Below, piece by piece: positions 6,262-10,514 of a stretch of DNA of 12,558 bases. The notes under the pieces are model-generated. The model was not told the origin of the DNA and searched no databases. It saw nothing but the letters and a program-made list of their open reading frames with translations. This DNA is from JAGORL01 sp964372415. GTDB taxonomy: Bacteria > Patescibacteriota > Patescibacteriia > UBA9934. The DNA lies in NCBI GenBank assembly GCA_964372415.1, contig CAYJQH010000014.1, positions 1-12,558 of the forward strand, read 5' to 3'. Every line of letters begins with the position of its first letter. Positions within the stretch are counted from its first letter, which is position 1. The position numbers and the translations under genes were made by a program.

Positions 6262-6605
6262 GAAGATTGGACATACACCCACACGTTCTGGGCCGGTATG
6301 TCAGCGGCCGGATGTGCACCTCCGGTAGTAGCCTTGCATAGGCGCGTCGCTGTTGTTCGTCACGTTTTTCGCTACGAGACCGGTTGCACGTCTCGAGCAC
6401 CCTCTTTCGAGGTAAGGTGACTAGCCGGATTGCTTTTGGGCCGGCGCCCGCACGAGCTTGGAGTTTACGGAGAGACCCTTCCAACTTGCTTCCCTCACTC
6501 CTACAGGCGTCCCCGTAGGATTTCTCCTCTCGATCTTGCCGGGGTATGCCTCCCCTTTGCCCGAAGGCGCGGCCTGGCTAGCCGCAGCCGCCTCACGCAC
6601 GGTCC
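6262..6605 (-). other. Structured spacer without a supported gene
   Basis: On the minus strand there are hairpins such as CCTACGGG/CCTGTAGG (6500-6519, one G-U) and CCGGA/TCCGG around GGAGGTGCAC, plus a GGGG/CCCC hairpin enclosing GGAGG. SD-like GGAGG sequences occur, but no ATG, GTG or TTG stands at the right distance. I found no convincing ORF on the plus strand. Confidence 0.45.
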
Positions 6606-6797
6606 TTAGAAGGCGTGCGCGTCGAGGGTCGGGGATCCATCGAAGGACCCCGCGAACACCTCGTCGAGCACGTCCAAGTCGAACTCGTCGAACTCGATCT
6701 CCGGGAAGATCCAGATCTCCTCGATGACCTCGAGGAGCAGGATCGCCCCGTCGGCGAGCTCGACCGCGACGACCGTGACCTTGAACCCAACGAACAT
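6606..6797 (-). CDS. 63-aa acidic small protein, family not recognised
   Basis: Begins MFVGFKVTVVAVELADGAI, a beta-like N-terminal half, then an acidic stretch rich in Glu, Asp and Phe (EFDEFDLDVLDEVF). The acidic surface contrasts with the basic 250-aa and 53-aa proteins of the same transcript. There is no membrane helix or catalytic motif. The ATG at 6797 is chosen because GGGAGG (6803-6808) stands 5 nt upstream in a leader hairpin. Extending to the in-frame ATG at 6884 would run through both leader hairpins. An acidic DNA-mimic or partner of a basic protein is possible but only a guess. Confidence 0.72.
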   Translation of the reverse strand: MFVGFKVTVVAVELADGAILLLEVIEEIWIFPEIEFDEFDLDVLDEVFAGSFDGSPTLDAHAF

Positions 6798-6802
6798 GAG
6801 AA

Positions 6803-6880
6803 CCTCCCTTGCACCGACCACTCCGGTGATCAGCGCGAGGGAGTCGGGGACCGGAGCCTTAAATTGGCTCAACGGTCCCC
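6803..6880 (-). promoter_or_regulatory. Double-hairpin leader sequestering the SD (63-aa gene)
   Basis: The SD hairpin (6804-6843) pairs an 18-nt arm beginning CTCCCT with one ending AGGGAG. It has one C-A mismatch and three G-U pairs, and its sequence differs from the other leaders. The upstream hairpin (6846-6880) pairs GGGGACCG/CGGTCCCC and GAGCC/GGCTC with a 2-nt bulge. SD GGGAGG (6803-6808) sits in the 3' arm. Confidence 0.82.
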
Positions 6881-7168
6881 GCAAGAAGGGAATGGCCTGA
6901 CGTCACTGCCATTCCGTTGGTAAAGCCTTTCGGCCGGACGAACCAGGTGCCCCCGGTCACCAACTTTGACCTCTCCGTTTCGCCGCCTACCCCGTGAGGG
7001 TGACGACACGAAGGAATTCGTTAGCCTTACGGCTTAGGACGAAACAAGCTTTTCAGCTTCGATGCCCGGGCTGGCCGACCCAAAACATCTGGCTGAGCGG
7101 ATGGCAGTGGAGCGGACCACCAACCGCCTTTTGACCCCCTCGCTTGCGCAAGGGGTTAGGCCCATCGC
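6881..7168 (-). other. Hairpin-rich spacer with GNRA tetraloops
   Basis: Minus-strand hairpins include GGAATGGC/GCCATTCC (6889-6915, 8 bp), GCC-GAAA-GGC (6925-6934), ACGAA/TTCGT (7008-7021), AGCC-GTAA-GGCT (7023-7034) and AAGCT-GAAA-AGCTT (7046-7059). No ORF with an SD is seen. It may be a functional untranslated RNA segment of the polycistron. Confidence 0.5.
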
Positions 7169-7285
7169 TTATTTCGAACACACATCTGTTTGCTCCAGCG
7201 TTAACGCGTCGTCGAATGACGGCTCGTACAGCGTCTTGCTGGTTGGCAATAGGTCGATGTGCTTGGAGGCGCTGCCTCCCCCCAT
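7169..7285 (-). CDS. 38-aa small protein, family not recognised
   Basis: Begins MGGGSASKHIDLLPTSK and ends TLEQTDVCSK. Composition is balanced and slightly acidic, which is more protein-like than the overlapping frames. The SD GGGAG (7290-7294) stands 4 nt before ATG 7285. An overlapping ATG at 7289 in another frame would lie directly against the SD and opens an Arg/His-rich 78-aa frame that I consider a shadow. A large leader hairpin precedes it, as for the other island genes. With so short a gene, coding is likely but not certain. Confidence 0.5.
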   Translation of the reverse strand: MGGGSASKHIDLLPTSKTLYEPSFDDALTLEQTDVCSK

Positions 7286-7289
7286 GCAT

Positions 7290-7360
7290 CTCCCAGATAG
7301 TTGGCTACCTGGTGGACTAACTCCCGGAGGGTTCCAACCCCCGAGCATTCACCTATCTGG
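7290..7360 (-). promoter_or_regulatory. Leader hairpin overlapping the SD (38-aa gene)
   Basis: CCAGATAG/CTATCTGG (7293-7300 with 7353-7360) is a perfect 8-bp helix closing about 50 nt with inner GGGTT/AACCC pairing. The SD GGGAG (7290-7294) overlaps the 3' arm by two bases. Confidence 0.6.
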
Positions 7361-7605
7361 CCTCTCCAGTAGAGGGAAGGTGAACGTGGCGCTATGAATG
7401 GTCGTAGACCATCCCCACGGCAGCCAGCCGTGAGTTTATTCCTGTTGCCAGGATTATCTTTCCCTGAGCAGAGCCCAGGGAGGCAGTGCCAAGCTGCCCG
7501 TAAGCCGTATGGGGAGTGAAACTCCCTTCACAGTCCAGAACTTTTGTTCTGGGCTCTGAAGGGAACTCTTGCTTTTTTTGCAAGAGCAGCCCCAGTGCCG
7601 GTGCG
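7361..7605 (-). other. Chain of about ten hairpins, no supported gene
   Basis: In order on the plus coordinates: CCTCT/AGAGG; ATGGTC/GACCAT; CACGGC/GCCGTG; TCCTG/CAGGA with minus-strand loop GCAA (7440-7453); TCCCTG/CAGGGA; GGCAG/CTGCC; GGGAGT/ACTCCC (7512-7526); a 19-nt-arm hairpin with minus-strand loop AAAA and one mismatch (7523-7564); and CTCTTGC/GCAAGAG with minus-strand loop AAAAAAA (7566-7586). The hairpins at 7512 and 7523 overlap, so they exclude each other. Confidence 0.6.
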
Positions 7606-7767
7606 TTACTCCGGCCGGATGACCCGGGTCGTCACGCCACCACGCCTGCGCAGGACCACCTTGGGGATTTCGACCTTGGTCTTGGGAACCTTGGTGAGCT
7701 CCTTGGGGCTGGTCGTGTGCCAGGCGGAGGCGCGCACGATCGGGCCGTGACGCTCCACGAAACACAT
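7606..7767 (-). CDS. 53-aa basic small protein, first cistron, family not recognised
   Basis: Begins MCFVERHGPIVRASAW and ends LRRRGGVTTRVIRPE. It is Lys/Arg-rich in the middle (KELTKVPKTKVEIPKVVLRRR), consistent with nucleic-acid binding, but that is inference. Coding is supported by regular use of GC-ending codons, a clean TAA stop and an SD (GGAG, 7773-7776) 5 nt before ATG 7767. Two overlapping longer frames (7454-7870 and 7632-7922) lack an SD and look like shadows. It is the first supported gene after the polycistron promoter, about 455 nt from the predicted transcript start. Confidence 0.65.
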   Translation of the reverse strand: MCFVERHGPIVRASAWHTTSPKELTKVPKTKVEIPKVVLRRRGGVTTRVIRPE

Positions 7768-7772
7768 ACGTG

Positions 7773-7805
7773 CTCCACGGTTGTGCGCTTGGAAACAAGG
7801 CGCAC
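7773..7805 (-). promoter_or_regulatory. Leader hairpin and SD (53-aa gene)
   Basis: GTGCG/CGCAC plus CTTG/CAAG with a one-base bulge forms the hairpin 7783-7805. The SD GGAG (7773-7776) follows 6 nt later and is itself the loop of a possible CGTG/CACG mini-stem. Confidence 0.55.
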
Positions 7806-7828
7806 GCTTGTCGGACCCTTTCGAGTCC

Positions 7829-8223
7829 TGACGTCACGAGGGGGATACCCATGACGCTTTCTAAGGCCACGACTTAGTCGTGAACTCCGAAAGTTGACCA
7901 AACGAAAAGGGACCCGGGCCATGACGGCACGAATCCCCAGTTTGATTTTTTTATTTCCATCCCAGAAATTTGATCACCGAAGAGCCTGGGGAAACTCCCG
8001 ATGACCAAATTTCTGGGACGGAGCAAGCACTACTTGATCCGACCCCTCCTTCAAACCTCGGTCTTACGCCATGAGTTGCCTCATGAAGTGAGACGGAGGA
8101 GCTAGCGCCAGAACAGCGTGTTCATCCAATCAGTGGGCTAGGCCCGCTGTATCCCCCGCGGAATTACGAGGGTAGGACTAAGCGACTGTTCCAGGTAGTC
8201 TGGCTGCTCTCTTTCAGCCAGAC
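7829..8223 (-). ncRNA. Long structured 5' leader of the polycistron
   Basis: No supported ORF. Minus-strand structure: a 9-bp hairpin at the predicted transcript start (8198-8223, GTCTGGCTG/CAGCCAGAC); a CAG..GGGC/GCCC..CTG hairpin; a long hairpin 8056-8099 ending in CATGAG-GCAA-CTCATG; a stem of about 27 bp with only G-U pairs and a one-base bulge as interruptions (7957-8021); and CACGAC/GTCGTG (7868-7882). GGACTC-GAAA-GGGTCC follows just downstream at 7813-7828. It could be a stand-alone RNA, a regulatory leader, or both. Confidence 0.5.
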
Positions 8224-8228
8224 CGAGC

Positions 8229-8257
8229 AGCTTATCACGCCGCAAATCTTTTGTCAA
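8229..8257 (-). promoter_or_regulatory. Probable promoter of the minus-strand polycistron
   Basis: A perfect -35 TTGACA (8252-8257, minus) with a weak -10 TAAGCT (8229-8234) at 17 bp. The predicted start falls at the base of the 9-bp hairpin 8198-8223, the same promoter-to-hairpin arrangement as at 2006 and 8365. Confidence 0.5.
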
Positions 8258-8364
8258 CTAATCACCGTAACGAGTGGCCTAAAATTACTATAATTTGGCT
8301 AAAATAAAACAATCATTTAACAAGGTTTGTTCCGAAATAAACAGTCCTACCAGACCTAAACTGG
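8258..8364. other. AT-rich divergent promoter region
   Basis: A strongly AT-rich stretch between the minus-strand promoter (8229-8257) and the plus-strand promoter (8365-8393). It contains a TATAAT at 8289-8294 without a matching -35. No gene is seen. It could bind a regulator of both units. Confidence 0.5.
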
Positions 8365-8393
8365 TTGACAACTAACTGGTTTTCTGCTACTCT
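8365..8393 (+). promoter_or_regulatory. Promoter of the plus-strand mini-unit
   Basis: TTGACA (8365-8370), a 17-bp spacer and TACTCT (8388-8393). The predicted start near 8400 is the first base before the leader hairpin. Confidence 0.7.
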
Positions 8394-8400
8394 ATCCCCG

Positions 8401-8431
8401 TCGTCCATCAAAACCCGGACGAAGTGGGAGG
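8401..8431 (+). promoter_or_regulatory. 5'-terminal hairpin followed by a strong SD
   Basis: TCGTCC (8401-8406) and GGACGA (8417-8422) form a perfect 6-bp stem. SD GGGAGG (8426-8431) follows 3 nt later, and GTG comes 5 nt after it. Same layout as 2039-2066. Confidence 0.7.
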
Positions 8432-8436
8432 TGCAC

Positions 8437-8562
8437 GTGGGCAACAAGCTCAAGTGCGTCGGGTACCACGACAGAGACGAAACTCGGCCCAACGGAACGA
8501 GTTCGTCCAGTCTGGACCAGGCGGAAGTGCCCCCGGCGGAGGACGCCATGGGCAACGGCTAG
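8437..8562 (+). CDS. 41-aa small protein, family not recognised
   Basis: Begins MGNKLKCVGYHDRDETRP, then a Ser-rich turn and an acidic segment, and ends DAMGNG. The GTG start at 8437 is chosen because GGGAGG stands 5 nt upstream; the in-frame ATG at 8365 lies inside the -35 box and cannot be used by this transcript. The 3' end carries a second SD (GGAGG, 8538-8542), 5 nt before an internal in-frame ATG (8548), so a 4-residue product MGNG could also be initiated there. No known domain. Confidence 0.6.
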   Translation: MGNKLKCVGYHDRDETRPNGTSSSSLDQAEVPPAEDAMGNG

Positions 8563-8576
8563 TTGAACTCGCCCCA

Positions 8577-8681
8577 GGAAGTGATGGAGGGCGAGCAAAA
8601 CGTTCCTTAGGAAAGACAAAAAAACCGATCGGGAGAAAATTTCACCCGGATCGGTTCAAAGCTCGCTCGCCACTCACTTCC
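8577..8681 (+). promoter_or_regulatory. Long stem preceding a second strong SD
   Basis: GGAAGTGA (8577-8584) with TCACTTCC (8674-8681) and GGCGAGC (8590-8596) with GCTCGCC (8665-8671) give 15 bp enclosing the hairpin 8623-8656. The SD GGAGG (8683-8687) follows at once. An 8-codon frame (8584-8610, MEGEQNVP) lies in the 5' arm with only a weak SD. Confidence 0.55.
8623..8656 (-). terminator. Minus-strand terminator downstream of the TrmB-type gene
   Basis: AACCGATC/GATCGGTT is a perfect 8-bp stem with inner GGG/CCC pairing. On the minus strand it is followed by a run of T (8617-8624). It would stop transcripts reading out of 8751-9497. Confidence 0.75.
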
Positions 8682-8692
8682 TGGAGGTCACC

Positions 8693-8707
8693 ATGGGAAG
8701 CGGCTGA
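8693..8707 (+). other. Four-codon mini-ORF MGSG-stop with strong SD
   Basis: ATG GGA AGC GGC TGA, 5 nt after GGAGG (8683-8687). The arrangement repeats that of the MGNG end of the 41-aa gene (GGAGG, 5 nt, ATG GGC AAC GGC TAG). It could be a regulatory start-stop ORF. Confidence 0.5.
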
Positions 8708-8713
8708 CGGGAC

Positions 8714-8759
8714 CGCGCCGGGGCACGACATAGGTCGGGCCGGCGCGTTCTTATTTTTT
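8714..8759 (+). terminator. Terminator of the plus-strand mini-unit
   Basis: CGCGCCGG/CCGGCGCG, a perfect 8 bp with an inner CGAC-ATAG-GTCG stem (8714-8747), followed by TTCTTATTTTTT. It converges with and overlaps the end of the TrmB-type gene. Confidence 0.85.
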
Positions 8760-9497
8760 ATCATTACTGGACTCCCAAGCAATATCGAACAGGAGTTGCA
8801 TGGTCGTAGTAAGTGACTCACTTTCAATAATAACTACAACTAGTTTGCCAACAAAAGTTACGAAGGTCACGTATCGATCGTATATGGCAATATTACCGTG
8901 AAACTCTCCCCACTTTTCTGGTAGTTCACGAAATTGAACACCCTTGCGGGGATTACGAAGCTTGCCGCGGTGCAGCAAACGATTTCGTTTCATGTCTGCC
9001 CAAGTGTAGGATTGTCGAGCAAATTGAATGGTGGTGTTATCCAAAAATTTATACACGTCGTCGAGGTTTGAAATCTCACTAAATTCTTTTGGTTTAACTT
9101 GAGCTACATGATCAAAGTAAGCGCGCAGCGCTTCTTCGCCTTCGTATACCCTAACCGTTGGCCGAATACCACCAGCTAGTAATCGAAGCCCTTCTACTGA
9201 TCGCGTTACATCGGTTAATAGAGTTTGCAAGCGATGTTGTTCTGACTTGAGATAAGCGGTAATCCGTTCTGGATCCTCTGCCGAATATAAACTTTTCTTC
9301 CCTACTGATGAAGCAGCGATGAGTCCTCGTTTTTGTAATAGTTCGACCGCTTCGTATGTAGCAGTACGAGAAATTTTGGCCTTTTTGGCAATGTTCTGAA
9401 TACTCGACGGCCCAAGTTCTAGGGCTGCTAAATAAACCTTTATTTCACTTGGCAAAAGACCAATGTCGCGAAGTAGTTTTATAAAATCTTGAGACAT
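8751..9497 (-). CDS. TrmB-type winged-helix transcription regulator
   Basis: A 248-aa protein. The N-terminal winged helix (about residues 5-75) reads LLRDIGLLPSEIKVYLAAL, then IAKKAKISRTATYEAVELL with KRGLI, the TrmB/HTH pattern. A short helical linker (about 80-105) probably dimerises. The C-terminal part (about 110-248) lacks a recognisable sugar-binding motif but resembles the effector region of CPR TrmB-like proteins. It probably binds DNA; its target is unknown. Its 3' end lies against the plus-strand mini-unit's terminator, so it could regulate the adjacent island, which is inference. Base use is host-like, unlike the island. No SD is visible before ATG 9497. Confidence 0.85.
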   Translation of the reverse strand: MSQDFIKLLRDIGLLPSEIKVYLAALELGPSSIQNIAKKAKISRTATYEAVELLQKRGLIAASSVGKKSLYSAEDPERITAYLKSEQHRLQTLLTDVTRSVEGLRLLAGGIRPTVRVYEGEEALRAYFDHVAQVKPKEFSEISNLDDVYKFLDNTTIQFARQSYTWADMKRNRLLHRGKLRNPRKGVQFRELPEKWGEFHGNIAIYDRYVTFVTFVGKLVVVIIESESLTTTMQLLFDIAWESSNDKK

Positions 9498-9516
9498 ACT
9501 GTTGAATTCTTACTCT

Positions 9517-9544
9517 AGTATAACTGTCTCAGGGTAGCATACAA
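9517..9544 (-). promoter_or_regulatory. Promoter of the TrmB-type gene
   Basis: On the minus strand TTGTAT (9539-9544), a 16-bp spacer and TATACT (9517-9522), giving a short leader before the ATG at 9497. The -35 overlaps the tRNA terminator by two bases. Confidence 0.5.
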
Positions 9545-9576
9545 AAAACTCCCCCAAGAAATTGAGAGAGTTTTTT
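9543..9576 (-). terminator. Terminator downstream of tRNA-Val
   Basis: AAAAAACTC/GAGTTTTTT, 9 bp, with the T-run in the 3' arm on the minus strand. It begins at the CCA end of the tRNA. Confidence 0.85.
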
Positions 9577-9652
9577 GGTGGGCGGTACAAGACTCGAACT
9601 TGTGACCTTCACAATGTCAATGTGACGCTCTAACCAACTGAGCTAACCGCCC
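9576..9652 (-). tRNA. tRNA-Val (anticodon GAC)
   Basis: Full cloverleaf: acceptor GGGCGGT/ACCGCCC, D-stem GCTC/GAGC, anticodon stem TCACA/TGTGA with loop TTGACAT, T-stem ACAAG/CTTGT with TTCGAGT, discriminator A and encoded CCA. Anticodon GAC reads GUC and GUU. Confidence 0.97.
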
Positions 9653-9696
9653 ATTAAACGCAAAAATAATATAAGAAAAGGTGGCTTCTGTCAAAG

Positions 9697-10077
9697 CTAG
9701 CGGACGCGTTGTTCATTAATGCGCGAGATGAACATGAGGCCAATACCAATAGTCATAAGAAAGACGAACCAGAGAAGGCCGGAGAAAACTGTTTCCCGCG
9801 TGGCACAGGTAAACATGGCCGGCAAAGCGTCGTAAATAGCGTCGATTTTAGCAAAGCAAACTCGACTGCTTCGGGCAGCTGAAGTTACGGCCATCCAGGC
9901 TGCGCCATAGGCTGTAAGCCCGGCAAGGATCGCAAAAAAACAACTGAACTGAGCCTTTTTAAGATGAATCAGCCGTCCAAGAGCCACTACTGCAAAAATA
10001 CTACCACCGACAACCCAGTACACCACAAACCACAGAAGGGCCAAAATAATGGTAACCAGAGCTAAATTAACCGCCAT
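9697..10077 (-). CDS. Small membrane protein with three predicted helices
   Basis: A 126-aa hydrophobic protein. Likely helices span about residues 5-36 (LVTIILALLWFVVYWVV and beyond), 44-68 and 96-117 (LLWFVFLMTIGIGLMFIS), with a short basic C-terminus (RINEQRVR). There is no signal cleavage site and no family I recognise; such small membrane proteins are common in CPR genomes. The ATG is 2 nt after the stop of the upstream 53-aa gene, so translation is probably coupled. No SD is visible. The gene lies between two tRNA genes on the same strand. Confidence 0.75.
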   Translation of the reverse strand: MAVNLALVTIILALLWFVVYWVVGGSIFAVVALGRLIHLKKAQFSCFFAILAGLTAYGAAWMAVTSAARSSRVCFAKIDAIYDALPAMFTCATRETVFSGLLWFVFLMTIGIGLMFISRINEQRVR

Positions 10078-10079
10078 AT

Positions 10080-10241
10080 TTATTTAACAACAGTGAGGGC
10101 GAAATAAGTAATAACGCCCGTGCCAAGGGCTGCAATATAAAGACAAACTGCAAACAAACGAGCATTTTTGTTATTCTCGCGGACTGCCTTTACCGTAAAC
10201 AGTATAGCAAGGCCAAGGCAAATGAAGGGCAGGAAGATCAT
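10080..10241 (-). CDS. 53-aa membrane protein between tRNA-Ile and the next gene
   Basis: Begins MIFLPFICLGLAILFTVKAV, a first helix, then a polar KAVRENNKNAR loop and a second helix (about 29-51). A two-helix hairpin topology is likely. The ATG lies 7 nt after the CCA end of tRNA-Ile, so 3' processing of the tRNA would leave a nearly leaderless mRNA. The next gene starts 2 nt after its stop. I do not recognise a family; the two proteins may form one membrane complex. Confidence 0.72.
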   Translation of the reverse strand: MIFLPFICLGLAILFTVKAVRENNKNARLFAVCLYIAALGTGVITYFALTVVK

Positions 10242-10248
10242 AGATTAC

Positions 10249-10325
10249 TGGTGGGTCTGCCTGGACTCGAACCAGGGACCACCGAGGTATAAGCTCGGCG
10301 CTCTAACCAACTGAGCTACAGACCC
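10249..10325 (-). tRNA. tRNA-Ile (anticodon UAU)
   Basis: Acceptor GGGTCTG/CAGACCC, D-stem GCTC/GAGC, anticodon stem CCGAG/CTCGG with loop CTTATAC, T-stem CCTGG/CCAGG, encoded CCA. Anticodon TAT reads AUA directly. Most bacteria read AUA with a CAU tRNA modified by TilS. Confidence 0.95.
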
Positions 10326-10328
10326 TCT

Positions 10329-10448
10329 AAAAACCTACCCAAGTTTGGCCATCTTCGTCGTCGTGCGCTCCGCTCGGCCTCACCGTAGGATTTACCTACG
10401 CCTCGGCCGTGCTCACTCCTCGAATCTGACCAAACTTAGTAGGTTTTT
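10329..10448. repeat. 120-bp foldback element
   Basis: The outer arms AAAAACCTAC-CC-AAGTTTGG (10329-10348) and CCAAACTT-A-GTAGGTTTTT (10430-10448) pair over 18 bp. Inside is a perfect CGTAGG/CCTACG hairpin flanked by GGCC/GGCC. Both outer ends carry T-runs in the matching strand, so it could terminate transcription either way. It looks like a non-autonomous palindromic element. Confidence 0.75.
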
Positions 10449-10499
10449 GAATTCATAATTTTCAAAGCTTCGGTAAAAGTAGCAGAAATTTAGTTTTTT

Positions 10500-10508
10500 T
10501 GCCATACT
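10500..10508 (+). promoter_or_regulatory. Extended -10 box 6 nt before the ATG
   Basis: TG-C-CATACT (10500-10508) with no clear -35. The spacing to ATG 10515 is 6 nt, the same as at 2448/2455, which suggests a leaderless mRNA. Confidence 0.5.
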
Positions 10509-10514
10509 GTCGGC

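Noticed and set aside
6077..6484. 135-codon minus-strand frame, faintly like an Arg-rich maturase segment
   Set aside because: It reads straight through the orphan two-hairpin leader, has no SD and shows no real reverse-transcriptase motif.
6500..6519. Resemblance to the conserved 16S rRNA word CCTACGGG
   Set aside because: The match stops after eight bases and the flanks do not fit 16S rRNA. It is just one arm of a hairpin.
6458..6727. 89-codon plus-strand frame
   Set aside because: It has no SD, and its second half is an Arg/Ser/Pro-rich shadow of the 63-aa gene on the other strand.
7053..7289. 78-codon frame starting at ATG 7289
   Set aside because: The ATG touches the SD with no spacer and the product is Arg/His/Gln-rich. 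ATG 7285 in another frame has proper spacing.
7454..7922. Two overlapping minus-strand frames of 138 and 96 codons
   Set aside because: They lack an SD and cross hairpins. The 53-aa frame 7606-7767 has better codon use and an SD.
8042..8052. SD-like GGAGG in the polycistron leader (minus strand)
   Set aside because: No ATG, GTG or TTG lies at a usable distance; the nearest in-phase reading stops almost at once.
6881..8223. A known housekeeping RNA (RNase P, tmRNA, SRP RNA) in the structured region
   Set aside because: I could not find the RNase P P4 signature, the tmRNA acceptor or tag frame, or the SRP apical loop on either strand. A covariance search could still change this.
8424..8816. 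130-codon plus-strand frame
   Set aside because: Its ATG-proximal region contains the SD of the 41-aa gene, and it runs through two terminators into the TrmB-type gene.
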